Shown piece by piece: positions 1 through 5,412 of a DNA stretch of 7,180 nucleotides (positions are counted from its first letter, which is position 1; every line of letters begins with the position of its first letter). The notes under the pieces were generated by a model, which searched no databases, was not told the DNA's origin, and saw only the letters and a program-made list of their open reading frames with translations. The translations under genes and the position numbers were made by a program. The stretch comes from Deinococcus sp. (GTDB lineage Bacteria > Deinococcota > Deinococci > Deinococcales > Thermaceae): the NCBI GenBank assembly GCA_023382135.1, contig JAMCQK010000026.1, forward strand, positions 1 through 7,180. Direction: 5' to 3'.

Positions 1-126
1 CCCTTTTTGGGTTTTGCCGGACCCATCAAGGCGCGCATGCAGCGGGAAAGCTGGCTGGTCCATCTTTCGCTTTCGCACGAGCACCAGTACGCGCTGGCGC
101 TGGTGGTATTGGAGAAAACGTTATGA
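1..126 (+). CDS. C-terminal 41 residues of an unidentified protein, possibly a penicillin-binding-protein-like transpeptidase
   Basis: The frame is open from the first base and ends with TGA at 124-126, so only the C-terminus of the protein is in the window. Its stop overlaps the ATG of the next gene (ATGA), which indicates translational coupling in one operon. The end of the protein reads SWLVHLSLSHEHQYALALVVLE. This pattern (Trp, a short hydrophobic strand, a turn, Tyr-Ala, then a hydrophobic strand ending in Glu) resembles the last two beta strands of penicillin-binding-protein transpeptidase domains. That resemblance is weak pattern matching on 41 residues. The frame is well supported by the overlap and the codon use; the product is a guess. 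Confidence 0.6.
   Translation, partial: PFLGFAGPIKARMQRESWLVHLSLSHEHQYALALVVLEKTL
111..122 (+). promoter_or_regulatory. Ribosome-binding site of the SDR-recN gene
   Basis: GGAG at 111-114 stands eight bases before the ATG at 123. It lies inside the last codons of the preceding gene and supports ATG 123 as the start, together with the ATGA overlap. Confidence 0.6.
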
Positions 127-971
127 GCCCAAGTGTTTTGGTTACCGGCGCTTCGAGCGGAATTGGCAAAACCACCGTGCTGCACCTGGCTGGCAAAGGC
201 TTCAGGGTATTCGCGGGGGTACGCAAGAAAGCGGACGCCGAGGCGCTCACCGCGGAAAGCGGGGGACAGGTCTTCCCTGTTCTGCTGGATGTAACCGACC
301 AAACTTCAATTCTGGCTGCCGCCGCCAAGGTGGACGGGCAACTGGCCGGAAATGGCCTCCAGGGGCTCGTCAACAACGCGGGCATTGTGGTGGCGGGGCC
401 GCTGGAGTTTCTGCCGGTGGCGGAGATCAGAAGGCAGCTTGAGGTCAACGTCACCGGCCAGATTGCGGTCACACAGGCTTTTCTGCCGCTGCTCAGAAAA
501 GCCCGGGGGCGGATCGTAAACATCGGCTCGATCAGCGGAAAGGTGGCCTCGCCGTTCTTGGGGCCTTACAGCGCTTCCAAGTTTGCTTTGGAGGCTTTGT
601 CCGATGCGCTACGCAGGGAGCTGTTTCCCTGGGGCCTCGAGGTCATTCTGCTGGAACCCGGCAAGATCCAGACCCCCATCTGGACTAAGACCGCACACTG
701 GGCGGACGACCTGTTGAACAAGCTTTCACCACAAGCGCATGCCCTTTACGCCCGGCGGGTTCAGGGAACCAGGCGCTTCGCCGAGAAAGCGGCGGAAGCC
801 AGTATCCCCCCAGTTGAGGTGGCAAGAGTAGTGGAGCTGGCCCTGACTGCCAAGCGGCCTAAAACGCGCTACCTGGTGGGGAAAGACGCCAGACAGCTAG
901 CGCTGCTGGCGCGCATCCTGCCCGACAGGTGGTTGGACCGCGTTCTGCGGGGCAGGCGCCGCTCTGGTGTC
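123..971 (+). other. SDR oxidoreductase module, residues 1-283 of the fusion
   Basis: This module is a classical NAD(P)-dependent short-chain dehydrogenase with a Rossmann fold. The cofactor motif TGASSGIG is at residues 8-15, the structural NNAG at 84-87, and the catalytic set is Ser136, Tyr149 and Lys153 (YSASK). The proline-glycine segment LLEPGKIQTP at 176-185 follows in the usual place. After the core comes an alpha-helical tail with ARQLALLARILPDRWLDRVL at about 258-277, typical of SDRs of roughly 280 residues. The natural end probably lies near residue 281. The substrate cannot be deduced. The window shows no stop codon between this domain and RecN. Confidence 0.85.
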
Positions 972-2585
972 AAAACCAAAGAGTCCCAAAGCAAGCCGTA
1001 TCTACGCAACCGCCCACTGCTTCTGGAGGTGCAAAACCTCGCGGTGCTGGAGTCGATTGCGCTGGAGTTTGGCCCGGGGCTCACGGTGCTCACGGGCGAG
1101 ACCGGCGCCGGAAAAAGCGTGCTGGTGGACGCGCTTTCGTTGTTGCAGGGCGAAGGCGCCTCCGGACTACTGCGCACGGGAGCCGAGTACTTGCTGGTGA
1201 CCGCATGGTTTTCCGGCCGGGTGCTGTCTCGCCGGGTGGGACAGGGCCGGAGTACGCCCCGCATTGGAGGCGAGGTGGTCTCGATGCGCGAGCTTGCCGA
1301 GGAGGCATCCAGGCACCTGGTTATCCACGCGCAACACGCGGTGCTCACGCTTTCAAGCGCAAGGTCACAGCTTGCGGTGCTGGATGCCATTGTGGACCCC
1401 GCGCTCATCTCTAGTTACAAACAAGCTTTTGCGCGTTTTCAGGGCCTCAAGTCCGAAGAAGAAAGGCTGCGGCGACTGGCGAACGAGCGTGGGCAGAAGT
1501 TGGATCTGCTGCGTTTTCAGATTGGCGAAATCCAGCAGGCGGCCATTGGGGCAGGTGAAAAAGAGGCCCTGGAGCAAGAAGCGGAGCGGCTCGGCCACCT
1601 CGAGGTCATACGGGACCGGGTAAATGCCGCTCTCACAACACTTTCCACCGATGGGGATGCTTTAGGCCTTACCGCCTTGGCTCACCGGGAGCTTAAGGCG
1701 GCAGGACGTTTCGACTCCTTGTTGCAGAAATTGGCACAGGAACTGGAAACCACCGAAAGCGCCCTGCGGGCGGTGGTGCGCGAACTGGAAGACTACCTCG
1801 AGGGCCTCGAGGCCGACCCCGCACGGTTGGAGGAGCTTCACTCCAGGCTGGCGCTGATTCAGCGGCTGGAACGCAAATATGGCGAGGTGGAAGGAGGGCT
1901 TGCGGCCTTCTACCATAAAGCCAGCCAGGAGCTTGTGGAACTTGAGGGCGCAGAAGACCGCCTGGAGAAAATATCGCGCGAGCTGGCAGAGGCTGAAGGC
2001 GTTCTTCTGTCTTCGGGAAAAGCGCTTTCGCAGGCACGCGCCAGTGCGGCCCGCAGCCTGGAGCAGGCGACCACCAAGGAAATCCGCGCGCTGGGGATGC
2101 CCGAAGCCCGCTTCCGTGTAGCGCTCACCCCTCTCCCCGGACCCGCTTCCGACGGCTTGGAAGAAGTACAATTGTTGTTCAGCAGCAACCCCTCACTGGC
2201 ACTGGCCCCGCTGGAAAAAGCCGCCTCGGGCGGGGAGCTTTCGCGTGTAATGCTGGCGCTGGCCTTGCTTACCGGGGCCGAAGCAACCACGGTGGTCTTT
2301 GACGAGATTGACTCGGGCGTAGGGGGTGAGGCCGCCTGGAGCGTGGCCGAAAGGCTTGCAATGCTGGCCGAAAGACGCCAGGTCTTGGTAGTGACCCACC
2401 TGGCGCAGATCGCAGCCAGAGCCGACCGCCACTACAGGGTAACCAAGCAAGATGGTGCCGTTGTGATCCAGCCGGTGGAAGGCCAGGAGCGTGTGCGCGA
2501 ACTGGCCCGCATGCTCTCCGGCAGCTACTCGGAAGCGGCGCTACAACATGCCAGGGAGCTGATCGCCGATAAAACTACAGGCTGA
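123..2585 (+). CDS. recN: SDR-RecN fusion: short-chain dehydrogenase joined in frame to the DNA repair protein RecN
   Basis: This is one uninterrupted frame of 820 residues. Residues 1 to about 281 form a complete SDR oxidoreductase, residues about 282-299 are a basic linker, and residues 300-820 form a nearly complete RecN. SDR proteins are normally about 250-300 residues and RecN about 520-570, so the length is the sum of two whole proteins. I know of no family with this architecture. After Met1 the next Met is residue 388, beyond the RecN Walker A motif (325-332), so RecN cannot start at its own AUG. A GTG at 1029 could start a slightly shortened RecN, but GGAG directly abuts it, leaving no proper spacing. 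The 27-bp repeat arm at 996-1022 encodes the last linker residues, so the fusion probably arose by rearrangement. Both halves look intact, with no frameshift inside either. Whether the product stays fused, is cleaved, or whether RecN is reinitiated cannot be told from sequence. An assembly error at the repeat is the main alternative. Confidence 0.85.
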   Translation: MSPSVLVTGASSGIGKTTVLHLAGKGFRVFAGVRKKADAEALTAESGGQVFPVLLDVTDQTSILAAAAKVDGQLAGNGLQGLVNNAGIVVAGPLEFLPVAEIRRQLEVNVTGQIAVTQAFLPLLRKARGRIVNIGSISGKVASPFLGPYSASKFALEALSDALRRELFPWGLEVILLEPGKIQTPIWTKTAHWADDLLNKLSPQAHALYARRVQGTRRFAEKAAEASIPPVEVARVVELALTAKRPKTRYLVGKDARQLALLARILPDRWLDRVLRGRRRSGVKTKESQSKPYLRNRPLLLEVQNLAVLESIALEFGPGLTVLTGETGAGKSVLVDALSLLQGEGASGLLRTGAEYLLVTAWFSGRVLSRRVGQGRSTPRIGGEVVSMRELAEEASRHLVIHAQHAVLTLSSARSQLAVLDAIVDPALISSYKQAFARFQGLKSEEERLRRLANERGQKLDLLRFQIGEIQQAAIGAGEKEALEQEAERLGHLEVIRDRVNAALTTLSTDGDALGLTALAHRELKAAGRFDSLLQKLAQELETTESALRAVVRELEDYLEGLEADPARLEELHSRLALIQRLERKYGEVEGGLAAFYHKASQELVELEGAEDRLEKISRELAEAEGVLLSSGKALSQARASAARSLEQATTKEIRALGMPEARFRVALTPLPGPASDGLEEVQLLFSSNPSLALAPLEKAASGGELSRVMLALALLTGAEATTVVFDEIDSGVGGEAAWSVAERLAMLAERRQVLVVTHLAQIAARADRHYRVTKQDGAVVIQPVEGQERVRELARMLSGSYSEAALQHARELIADKTTG
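996..1022 (+). repeat. Left arm of a perfect 27-bp inverted repeat bracketing recN
   Basis: The arm begins CCGTATCTACGC and ends CCCACTGCTT. It is the exact reverse complement of 2667-2693. It lies in the linker of the SDR-RecN frame and ends one codon into RecN homology. Identity stops sharply on both sides. Confidence 0.95.
1020..2582 (+). other. recN: RecN module, residues 300-820 of the fusion
   Basis: RecN is an SMC-like ATPase that binds DNA ends and helps in double-strand-break repair. The module begins LLLEVQNLAVLESIALEF, the normal RecN N-terminal strand, but without an initiator Met. Walker A GETGAGKS is at residues 325-332. Next come the HAQHA segment (about 403-407), a long coiled-coil region (about 430-660) holding the family motif RLERKYG, the ABC signature SGGELSR at 702-708, Walker B with FDEID at 726-730 followed by SGVGG, and the H-loop His759. 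All catalytic motifs are present, so the ATPase should be competent. The stretch between Walker A and HAQHA is short, which also seems usual for Thermaceae RecN. The gene ends at TGA 2583-2585. Confidence 0.9.
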
Positions 2586-2624
2586 GCCTTGGTGCCCCAC
2601 AAAGACGCGGCAAGGCCGGCCGCC

Positions 2625-2641
2625 GCGCTTGGAGCGCTTTT
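2625..2641 (+). terminator. Small intrinsic terminator of the SDR-recN gene
   Basis: GCGCT (2625-2629), a three-base loop and AGCGC (2633-2637) form a five-pair GC-rich stem followed by TTTT. It lies 40 bases past the stop at 2585, in the right orientation to end this transcript. The stem is short, so efficiency may be modest. Confidence 0.5.
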
Positions 2642-2666
2642 GATGCGATAAAGTACCGCCTTTCTA

Positions 2667-2693
2667 AAGCAGTGGGCGGTTGCGTAGATACGG
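2667..2693 (-). repeat. Right arm of the perfect 27-bp inverted repeat bracketing recN
   Basis: This is the exact reverse complement of 996-1022. It sits in the intergenic region beyond the recN terminator. On the minus strand the bases after the arm are TAG, which would be in frame with the SDR if the segment between the arms were inverted. Confidence 0.95.
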
Positions 2694-2695
2694 TG

Positions 2696-2707
2696 CGCTG
2701 GCCAGCG
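2696..2707. repeat. Perfect 12-bp palindrome beside the right repeat arm
   Basis: CGCTGGCCAGCG is fully self-complementary and starts three bases past the right 27-bp arm. A 7-bp inverted pair, TTTCTAA (2661-2667) and TTAGAAA (2711-2717), encloses arm and palindrome together. The role is unknown; no matching palindrome flanks the left arm. Confidence 0.6.
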
Positions 2708-2745
2708 ACCTTAGAAACAAGGGGGGCACCAGAAAAACTCGCCGC

Positions 2746-2873
2746 TAAGTATCTCCTTAAATTTGTCGAAAGGCTTGAAAAGCCGCGCAGTCTTCCTTGC
2801 TCCCTCTGGCCCTAGTGAGCTTGGCCCAAGGGCCAAACTCACCGTGGAGATACTTAAATGGAGATACTTAAAT
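2746..2873. repeat. Small repeat cluster: 11-bp inverted repeats plus a 14-bp tandem duplication
   Basis: TAAGTATCTCC at 2746-2756 is the inverse of GGAGATACTTA at 2846-2856, so the two enclose about 110 bp. The right copy is part of a 14-bp unit, GGAGATACTTAAAT, repeated directly at 2846-2859 and 2860-2873. The last copy contains the stop codon of the MarC-family gene (TTA at 2868-2870 on the plus strand). The size and terminal inverted repeats resemble a miniature transposable element, but I see no clear target-site duplication and no recognised family ends. It may instead be a relic of local rearrangement. Confidence 0.6.
2815..2842 (-). terminator. Strong hairpin between convergent genes, likely 3' end of the MarC-family transcript
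   Basis: The arms 2815-2827 and 2830-2842 are 13 bases each with one imperfect pair, which is a G-U wobble on the minus-strand RNA and a mismatch on the plus strand. The hairpin core is TGGCCC-TT-GGGCCA on the minus strand. It stands 25 bases past the MarC-family stop, but no U-run follows. It may stop polymerase or protect the RNA end. The wobble favours function on the minus strand. Confidence 0.45.
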
Positions 2874-3485
2874 GGTGAACAAGCCCTTCAAGCCATCGGT
2901 CACAAACTGAACCGCCAGCGCCGCCAGCAGAATACCCAGCACGCGCGTGATTACGTTCACGCCAGTGCGCCCCAGCAGTTTCGAAAGCCTGGCGGCTGAC
3001 CGTAAGAAAAAGTAAGCCAGCGCCAGCACCAAGGCCGCCATCAACAAGATGAGCCCGAAGGAAACGGGATCCCCCTTGGCTTCGGCACCCAGAACCAAGA
3101 TGCTGGCCAGTGTACCCGGACCCGCGATGAGCGGGATGGCAAGCGGAAAAACCGAGATGTCCTGCCTGGTGCCCGCCTCGGCTGCTTCCTCGGGGGTCTC
3201 GCGGGTAAGCTGAACGAAAACCATGTCCATGGCGATACGAAAGAGCAGAATGCCTCCCGCGATCCGCAGGGCCTCGAGGCTGATCCCCAAACTATCGAGA
3301 AGCCCCCGCCCAATAAGCGCGAAGGCAAACACCACGATACCCGCCACCAGCACCGCCTTGCCCGCAATGCGGTGCTGGATGTGGCTGGGCTTGGAACCCG
3401 CCAGCGCAAGAAACACCGGCACCAGCCCGATGGGGTCAATCACCACCAGGAGCGTTAGAAAAGATTTGAACCCGAATTCAATCAT
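2868..3485 (-). CDS. MarC family (UPF0056) integral membrane protein
   Basis: The 205-residue product is a normal length for the MarC family. Hydrophobicity suggests six membrane helices at about 5-28, 42-62, 70-90, 112-135, 142-162 and 178-200. Family motifs are visible: DPIGLVPVF at 17-25, FPLAIPLIAGPGT at 113-125, and RVLGILLAALAVQFVTDGLK at 181-200. The family sits in the inner membrane. The name comes from the E. coli mar locus, but no transport activity or antibiotic role is firmly established, so the function is unassigned. The gene lies 88 bp behind argR on the same strand, with a probable terminator between them. No Shine-Dalgarno sequence precedes the ATG at 3485. The start codon lies inside a perfect inverted repeat (3483-3500). 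Confidence 0.9.
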   Translation of the reverse strand: MIEFGFKSFLTLLVVIDPIGLVPVFLALAGSKPSHIQHRIAGKAVLVAGIVVFAFALIGRGLLDSLGISLEALRIAGGILLFRIAMDMVFVQLTRETPEEAAEAGTRQDISVFPLAIPLIAGPGTLASILVLGAEAKGDPVSFGLILLMAALVLALAYFFLRSAARLSKLLGRTGVNVITRVLGILLAALAVQFVTDGLKGLFTI

Positions 3486-3500
3486 GGCAAAAAGGCCATG
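3483..3500 (-). promoter_or_regulatory. Hairpin and five-codon upstream frame over the MarC-family start codon
   Basis: On the minus strand CATGGC and GCCATG form a six-pair stem around a CTTTTT loop, and the second arm contains the start ATG at 3485. An ATG at 3499 opens a five-codon frame, MAFLP, whose TGA overlaps the gene's start (ATGA). Either could affect initiation. This is inference; a chance palindrome is possible. Confidence 0.35.
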
Positions 3501-3517
3501 GACACAGGGCAGAGAGC

Positions 3518-3549
3518 AAAAAAGCCGCGAACGTTATCAACCGCAAGGC
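3518..3549 (-). terminator. Possible intrinsic terminator after argR
   Basis: On the minus strand an imperfect stem (GCG-GTT, loop GAT, AAC, bulge, CGC, flanked by GCC/GGC) is followed directly by TTTTTT at 3523-3518. It lies about 25 bases past the argR stop and before the MarC-family gene. The U-run is good, the stem has bulges. Confidence 0.5.
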
Positions 3550-3573
3550 AAAGGCATAGAGCCTGATCCCCGC

Positions 3574-4032
3574 TCACACCAGATACCCCCAAAGCTCTTC
3601 CTGCAGCTCCATAGCCCCTGCCGTGCTCCTGGCCACCACCAGAATGGTATCCTCGCCCGCTAGCGTGCCCACAATGTCATCGCGCTTGAGGCGGTCGATC
3701 AGCAAGGCGACACCGGTGGCGTGGCCGTCGGCGGTGCGAATCACCAGGATGTTCTCTCCCCGGTCTACATCGTGAACCAGCTCGTGGAAGATGCGCTTGA
3801 GCTCGTCCAAGACGTCCTCCGCAAGTTCAAGATTGGAAAGCGCATACTTGTGCTTCCCCCGGCCCAGAGGAACGCGCACCAGCCGCATCTCGGAGATATC
3901 GCGGCTCACGGTGGCCTGGGTCACGTCAAACCCCTGGCGTTTAAGCCTGTCAACCAGGTCGGCCTGGGTGGAGATGTTTTCGCGGCCAATAATCTCCTGA
4001 ATTGCCCTTTGGCGCTGTTCTTTGCTGGCCAT
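3574..4032 (-). CDS. argR: Arginine repressor ArgR
   Basis: The 152-residue product has the standard ArgR/AhrC length. Residues 1-70 form the winged helix-turn-helix, with the DNA-contact motif ATVSRDI at 40-46 (Ser43, Arg44). Residues about 75-152 form the oligomerisation and arginine-binding domain, with GTLAGEDT at 122-129 carrying the acidic residues that bind arginine. The family forms hexamers that repress arginine biosynthesis and may activate its breakdown when arginine is present. The start at 4032 has GGAGG four bases upstream. The gene follows rpoZ by 119 bp and has its own candidate promoter with an ARG-box-like sequence, which suggests autoregulation. Confidence 0.95.
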   Translation of the reverse strand: MASKEQRQRAIQEIIGRENISTQADLVDRLKRQGFDVTQATVSRDISEMRLVRVPLGRGKHKYALSNLELAEDVLDELKRIFHELVHDVDRGENILVIRTADGHATGVALLIDRLKRDDIVGTLAGEDTILVVARSTAGAMELQEELWGYLV

Positions 4033-4036
4033 GCCG

Positions 4037-4041
4037 CCTCC
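4037..4041 (-). promoter_or_regulatory. Ribosome-binding site of argR
   Basis: GGAGG on the minus strand lies four bases from the ATG at 4032, slightly close but a full anti-Shine-Dalgarno core, and supports this start. Confidence 0.6.
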
Positions 4042-4065
4042 GTCTGGCTTGGTCTTGCTCTACAT

Positions 4066-4098
4066 AGTGAATATACATGAGCAGGCTTGTATTCTCCA
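4066..4098 (-). promoter_or_regulatory. Candidate argR promoter with ARG-box-like half site
   Basis: On the minus strand TGGAGA (4098-4093), a 17-base spacer and TATATT (4075-4070) fit a housekeeping sigma promoter. The plus strand TGAATATACAT at 4068-4078 covers the -10 element and resembles one half of the ArgR operator consensus (TGAAT, AT-rich centre, ATTCA). The second half is poor. Autorepression would be expected for the family, but the site itself is tentative. Confidence 0.4.
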
Positions 4099-4113
4099 CC
4101 ACAAAGCTTCGGC

Positions 4114-4135
4114 CCGCCCAGAAGCCTCCGGGCGG
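4114..4135 (-). terminator. GC-rich hairpin after rpoZ
   Basis: CCGCCC and GGGCGG form a six-pair stem with a ten-base loop, 16 bases past the rpoZ stop. No U-run follows, so it may be a weak terminator or an RNA-end stabiliser. Confidence 0.35.
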
Positions 4136-4151
4136 ACGAAAACGAGTGGTT

Positions 4152-4478
4152 TTACTCCCGTTCCCGCTCTAGTGGCTGGGGTTCAGGGATCTCGCGCGGG
4201 TACATCTGGTCCAGGATGCGGTTAATCCGGTCTTCCTGCACCAGTTTTTCACCGATCTTGAGCCGCTGGGTCTTGAGCTCACGCATGGCCCAAGTGACCG
4301 CGTTGGGGTCCTGGGCGTCGCCCGCCAGGGTGTGCATCCGGGGGATCTCGGAAGAGTCCAGCACGGTGTTTTTGAACTGGTAACGCAGAAGCTGCTGCGC
4401 CCGCTTGGCGGTCACCACTGTGAGCCGGTACTTGGAGTCGGTAAGCGCTAAAAGAATATCTATGCCGGGTTCTGCCAT
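4152..4478 (-). CDS. rpoZ: DNA-directed RNA polymerase omega subunit
   Basis: The 108-residue product closely resembles Thermus thermophilus omega (99 residues): MAEPGID at the start, SKYRLTVVTAKRAQQLLR at about 15-32, FKNTVL, and the segment DPNAVTWAMREL at about 57-68. Omega binds the C-terminal part of the beta' subunit and aids assembly and stability of RNA polymerase. The C-terminus, rich in Glu, Pro and Arg, is a few residues longer than in Thermus. GGAGG (4489-4485 on the minus strand) stands six bases from the ATG. The gene follows gmk by 63 bp, the gmk-rpoZ pairing found in many bacteria. Confidence 0.97.
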   Translation of the reverse strand: MAEPGIDILLALTDSKYRLTVVTAKRAQQLLRYQFKNTVLDSSEIPRMHTLAGDAQDPNAVTWAMRELKTQRLKIGEKLVQEDRINRILDQMYPREIPEPQPLERERE

Positions 4479-4484
4479 GATGAG

Positions 4485-4489
4485 CCTCC
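4485..4489 (-). promoter_or_regulatory. Ribosome-binding site of rpoZ
   Basis: GGAGG on the minus strand is six bases from the ATG at 4478, a near-ideal arrangement that fixes the start. Confidence 0.65.
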
Positions 4490-4541
4490 GCTAACCCATA
4501 TAGTGTCGGGGGTCTTAGAACTAGAGTCAAGGGCCCAGGAC

Positions 4542-5204
4542 TCAGTCGCCGGCCTGCAATTTCTTTACCAGCTGGTCCAGTTCGGCCTCGAGGCCCGCAT
4601 CTTTGGAGCCGGCCCGCTGGATGGCCTTCTTCATTCTTCCGGGCCTGAGCCGCTCGCTTTGGATGATTGCGGCGAAGTCGGAAACTGCCCGGTCCAGCCG
4701 GCCGTTCACCACCACATAGTCAAAGCGCTCGGCATAACCCAGCTCTTCTTTGGCCCTGAGAAGCCTTTTGGCAATCTTTTCTAATGAGTCCGTACCCCGG
4801 AGCAAAAGCCTGCGGCGAAGCTCGGAAAGGTTTGGCGGGAGCACAAACACCAGAATGGCCTCGGGTACCTTGTCCGCCACCTGCAAGGCCCCCTGGACTT
4901 CAATTTCCAAGAGCACATCCACGCCCTTGGCCAGCGCCTGCTCCACCGGTTCGCGCGGGGTGCCGTAATAGTCGTCCACATACTTGGCGTATTCCAGAAA
5001 CCCGTCTTGGTTAATTTTTGCCTCGAAGCTTGCACGGTCCACAAAGTGGTAGTCCACCCCGTTGGTCTCGCCCAGCCTGGGGGCGCGCGTGGTCATCGAT
5101 ACGGAATAGTACATGTCGCGGTTGTACTCGAGCAGCCTGGCACGGATGGTTCCCTTGCCCACGCCGGAGGCGCCGGTCATCACAAAAAGGTTTCCGCGAT
5201 CCAT
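4542..5204 (-). CDS. gmk: Guanylate kinase
   Basis: Guanylate kinase transfers phosphate from ATP to GMP to give GDP, an essential cytosolic step of purine nucleotide synthesis and salvage. The 220-residue product has the P-loop GASGVGKGT at 11-19, the GMP-binding segment SMTTRAPR at 36-43, Glu71-Tyr72 and YGTP (80-83) of the GMP site, EIEVQGA at 100-106, and the lid and arginine region LRRRLLLRGTDS at about 129-140. The last 20 residues are a charged extension beyond the usual core. The start at 5204 gives the usual distance to the P-loop. No Shine-Dalgarno sequence precedes it. The gene leads the minus-strand group gmk-rpoZ-argR. Confidence 0.97.
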   Translation of the reverse strand: MDRGNLFVMTGASGVGKGTIRARLLEYNRDMYYSVSMTTRAPRLGETNGVDYHFVDRASFEAKINQDGFLEYAKYVDDYYGTPREPVEQALAKGVDVLLEIEVQGALQVADKVPEAILVFVLPPNLSELRRRLLLRGTDSLEKIAKRLLRAKEELGYAERFDYVVVNGRLDRAVSDFAAIIQSERLRPGRMKKAIQRAGSKDAGLEAELDQLVKKLQAGD

Positions 5205-5239
5205 AGGTATTCGCCCAATGCGAGTTGCGCCAGCCTACC

Positions 5240-5267
5240 AAAATACGCATCACCGGGGCAAGGTGAA
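5240..5267 (-). promoter_or_regulatory. Weak candidate promoter of gmk
   Basis: On the minus strand TTCACC (5267-5262), a 16-base spacer and TATTTT (5245-5240) each match the consensus at four of six positions. This would give a leader of about 30 bases. Confidence 0.3.
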
Positions 5268-5340
5268 GCGGCCTGGGACTAGGTGTTGGGGCCGGGGTTC
5301 CAGCGTTTCGCCCCGGTCATAGCGCTCTTGGCGTTTCAGT

Positions 5341-5412
5341 TTTGGCTATCAGCTGATTACCAGCGCAGTCTTTGGTCTTTAGCATTCGGCGCTCATCGTT
5401 TGGCTACCAGCT
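5341..5412 (+). repeat. Imperfect direct repeat upstream of the GH13 gene
   Basis: TTTGGCTATCAGCT (5341-5354) and TTTGGCTACCAGCT (5399-5412) differ at one base and start 58 bp apart. The first overlaps the 10-bp palindrome ATCAGCTGAT (5348-5357). They lie between the divergent starts of gmk and the glycosidase and could be regulator sites or remnants of a simple intergenic repeat. The rest of 5205-5439 shows no gene. Confidence 0.5.

Noticed and set aside
26..523. Long minus-strand open frames across the SDR, RecN and GH13 genes
   Set aside because: They are antisense shadows of GC-rich coding sequence with composition unlike real proteins here and no recognisable motifs.
996..2693. The 27-bp arms as terminal repeats of a transposon carrying recN
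   Set aside because: No transposase lies between them, there is no target-site duplication (left flank GCAAG, right flank TGCGC), and recN is a core gene. An inversion explains the layout better.
2772..2784. Short hairpin GGCTT-GAA-AAGCC as a terminator
   Set aside because: Five pairs with no T-run of useful length on either strand; likely chance within the repeat cluster.
4497..4530. TTGACT and TATATG between gmk and rpoZ as an rpoZ promoter
   Set aside because: The spacer is 22 bases, too long for a normal sigma-70-type promoter.
4524..4543. Imperfect palindrome GAGTC-GGGCCC-GACTC at the end of gmk as a terminator
   Set aside because: It overlaps the gmk stop codon, has only short stems and no U-run, and rpoZ follows closely.
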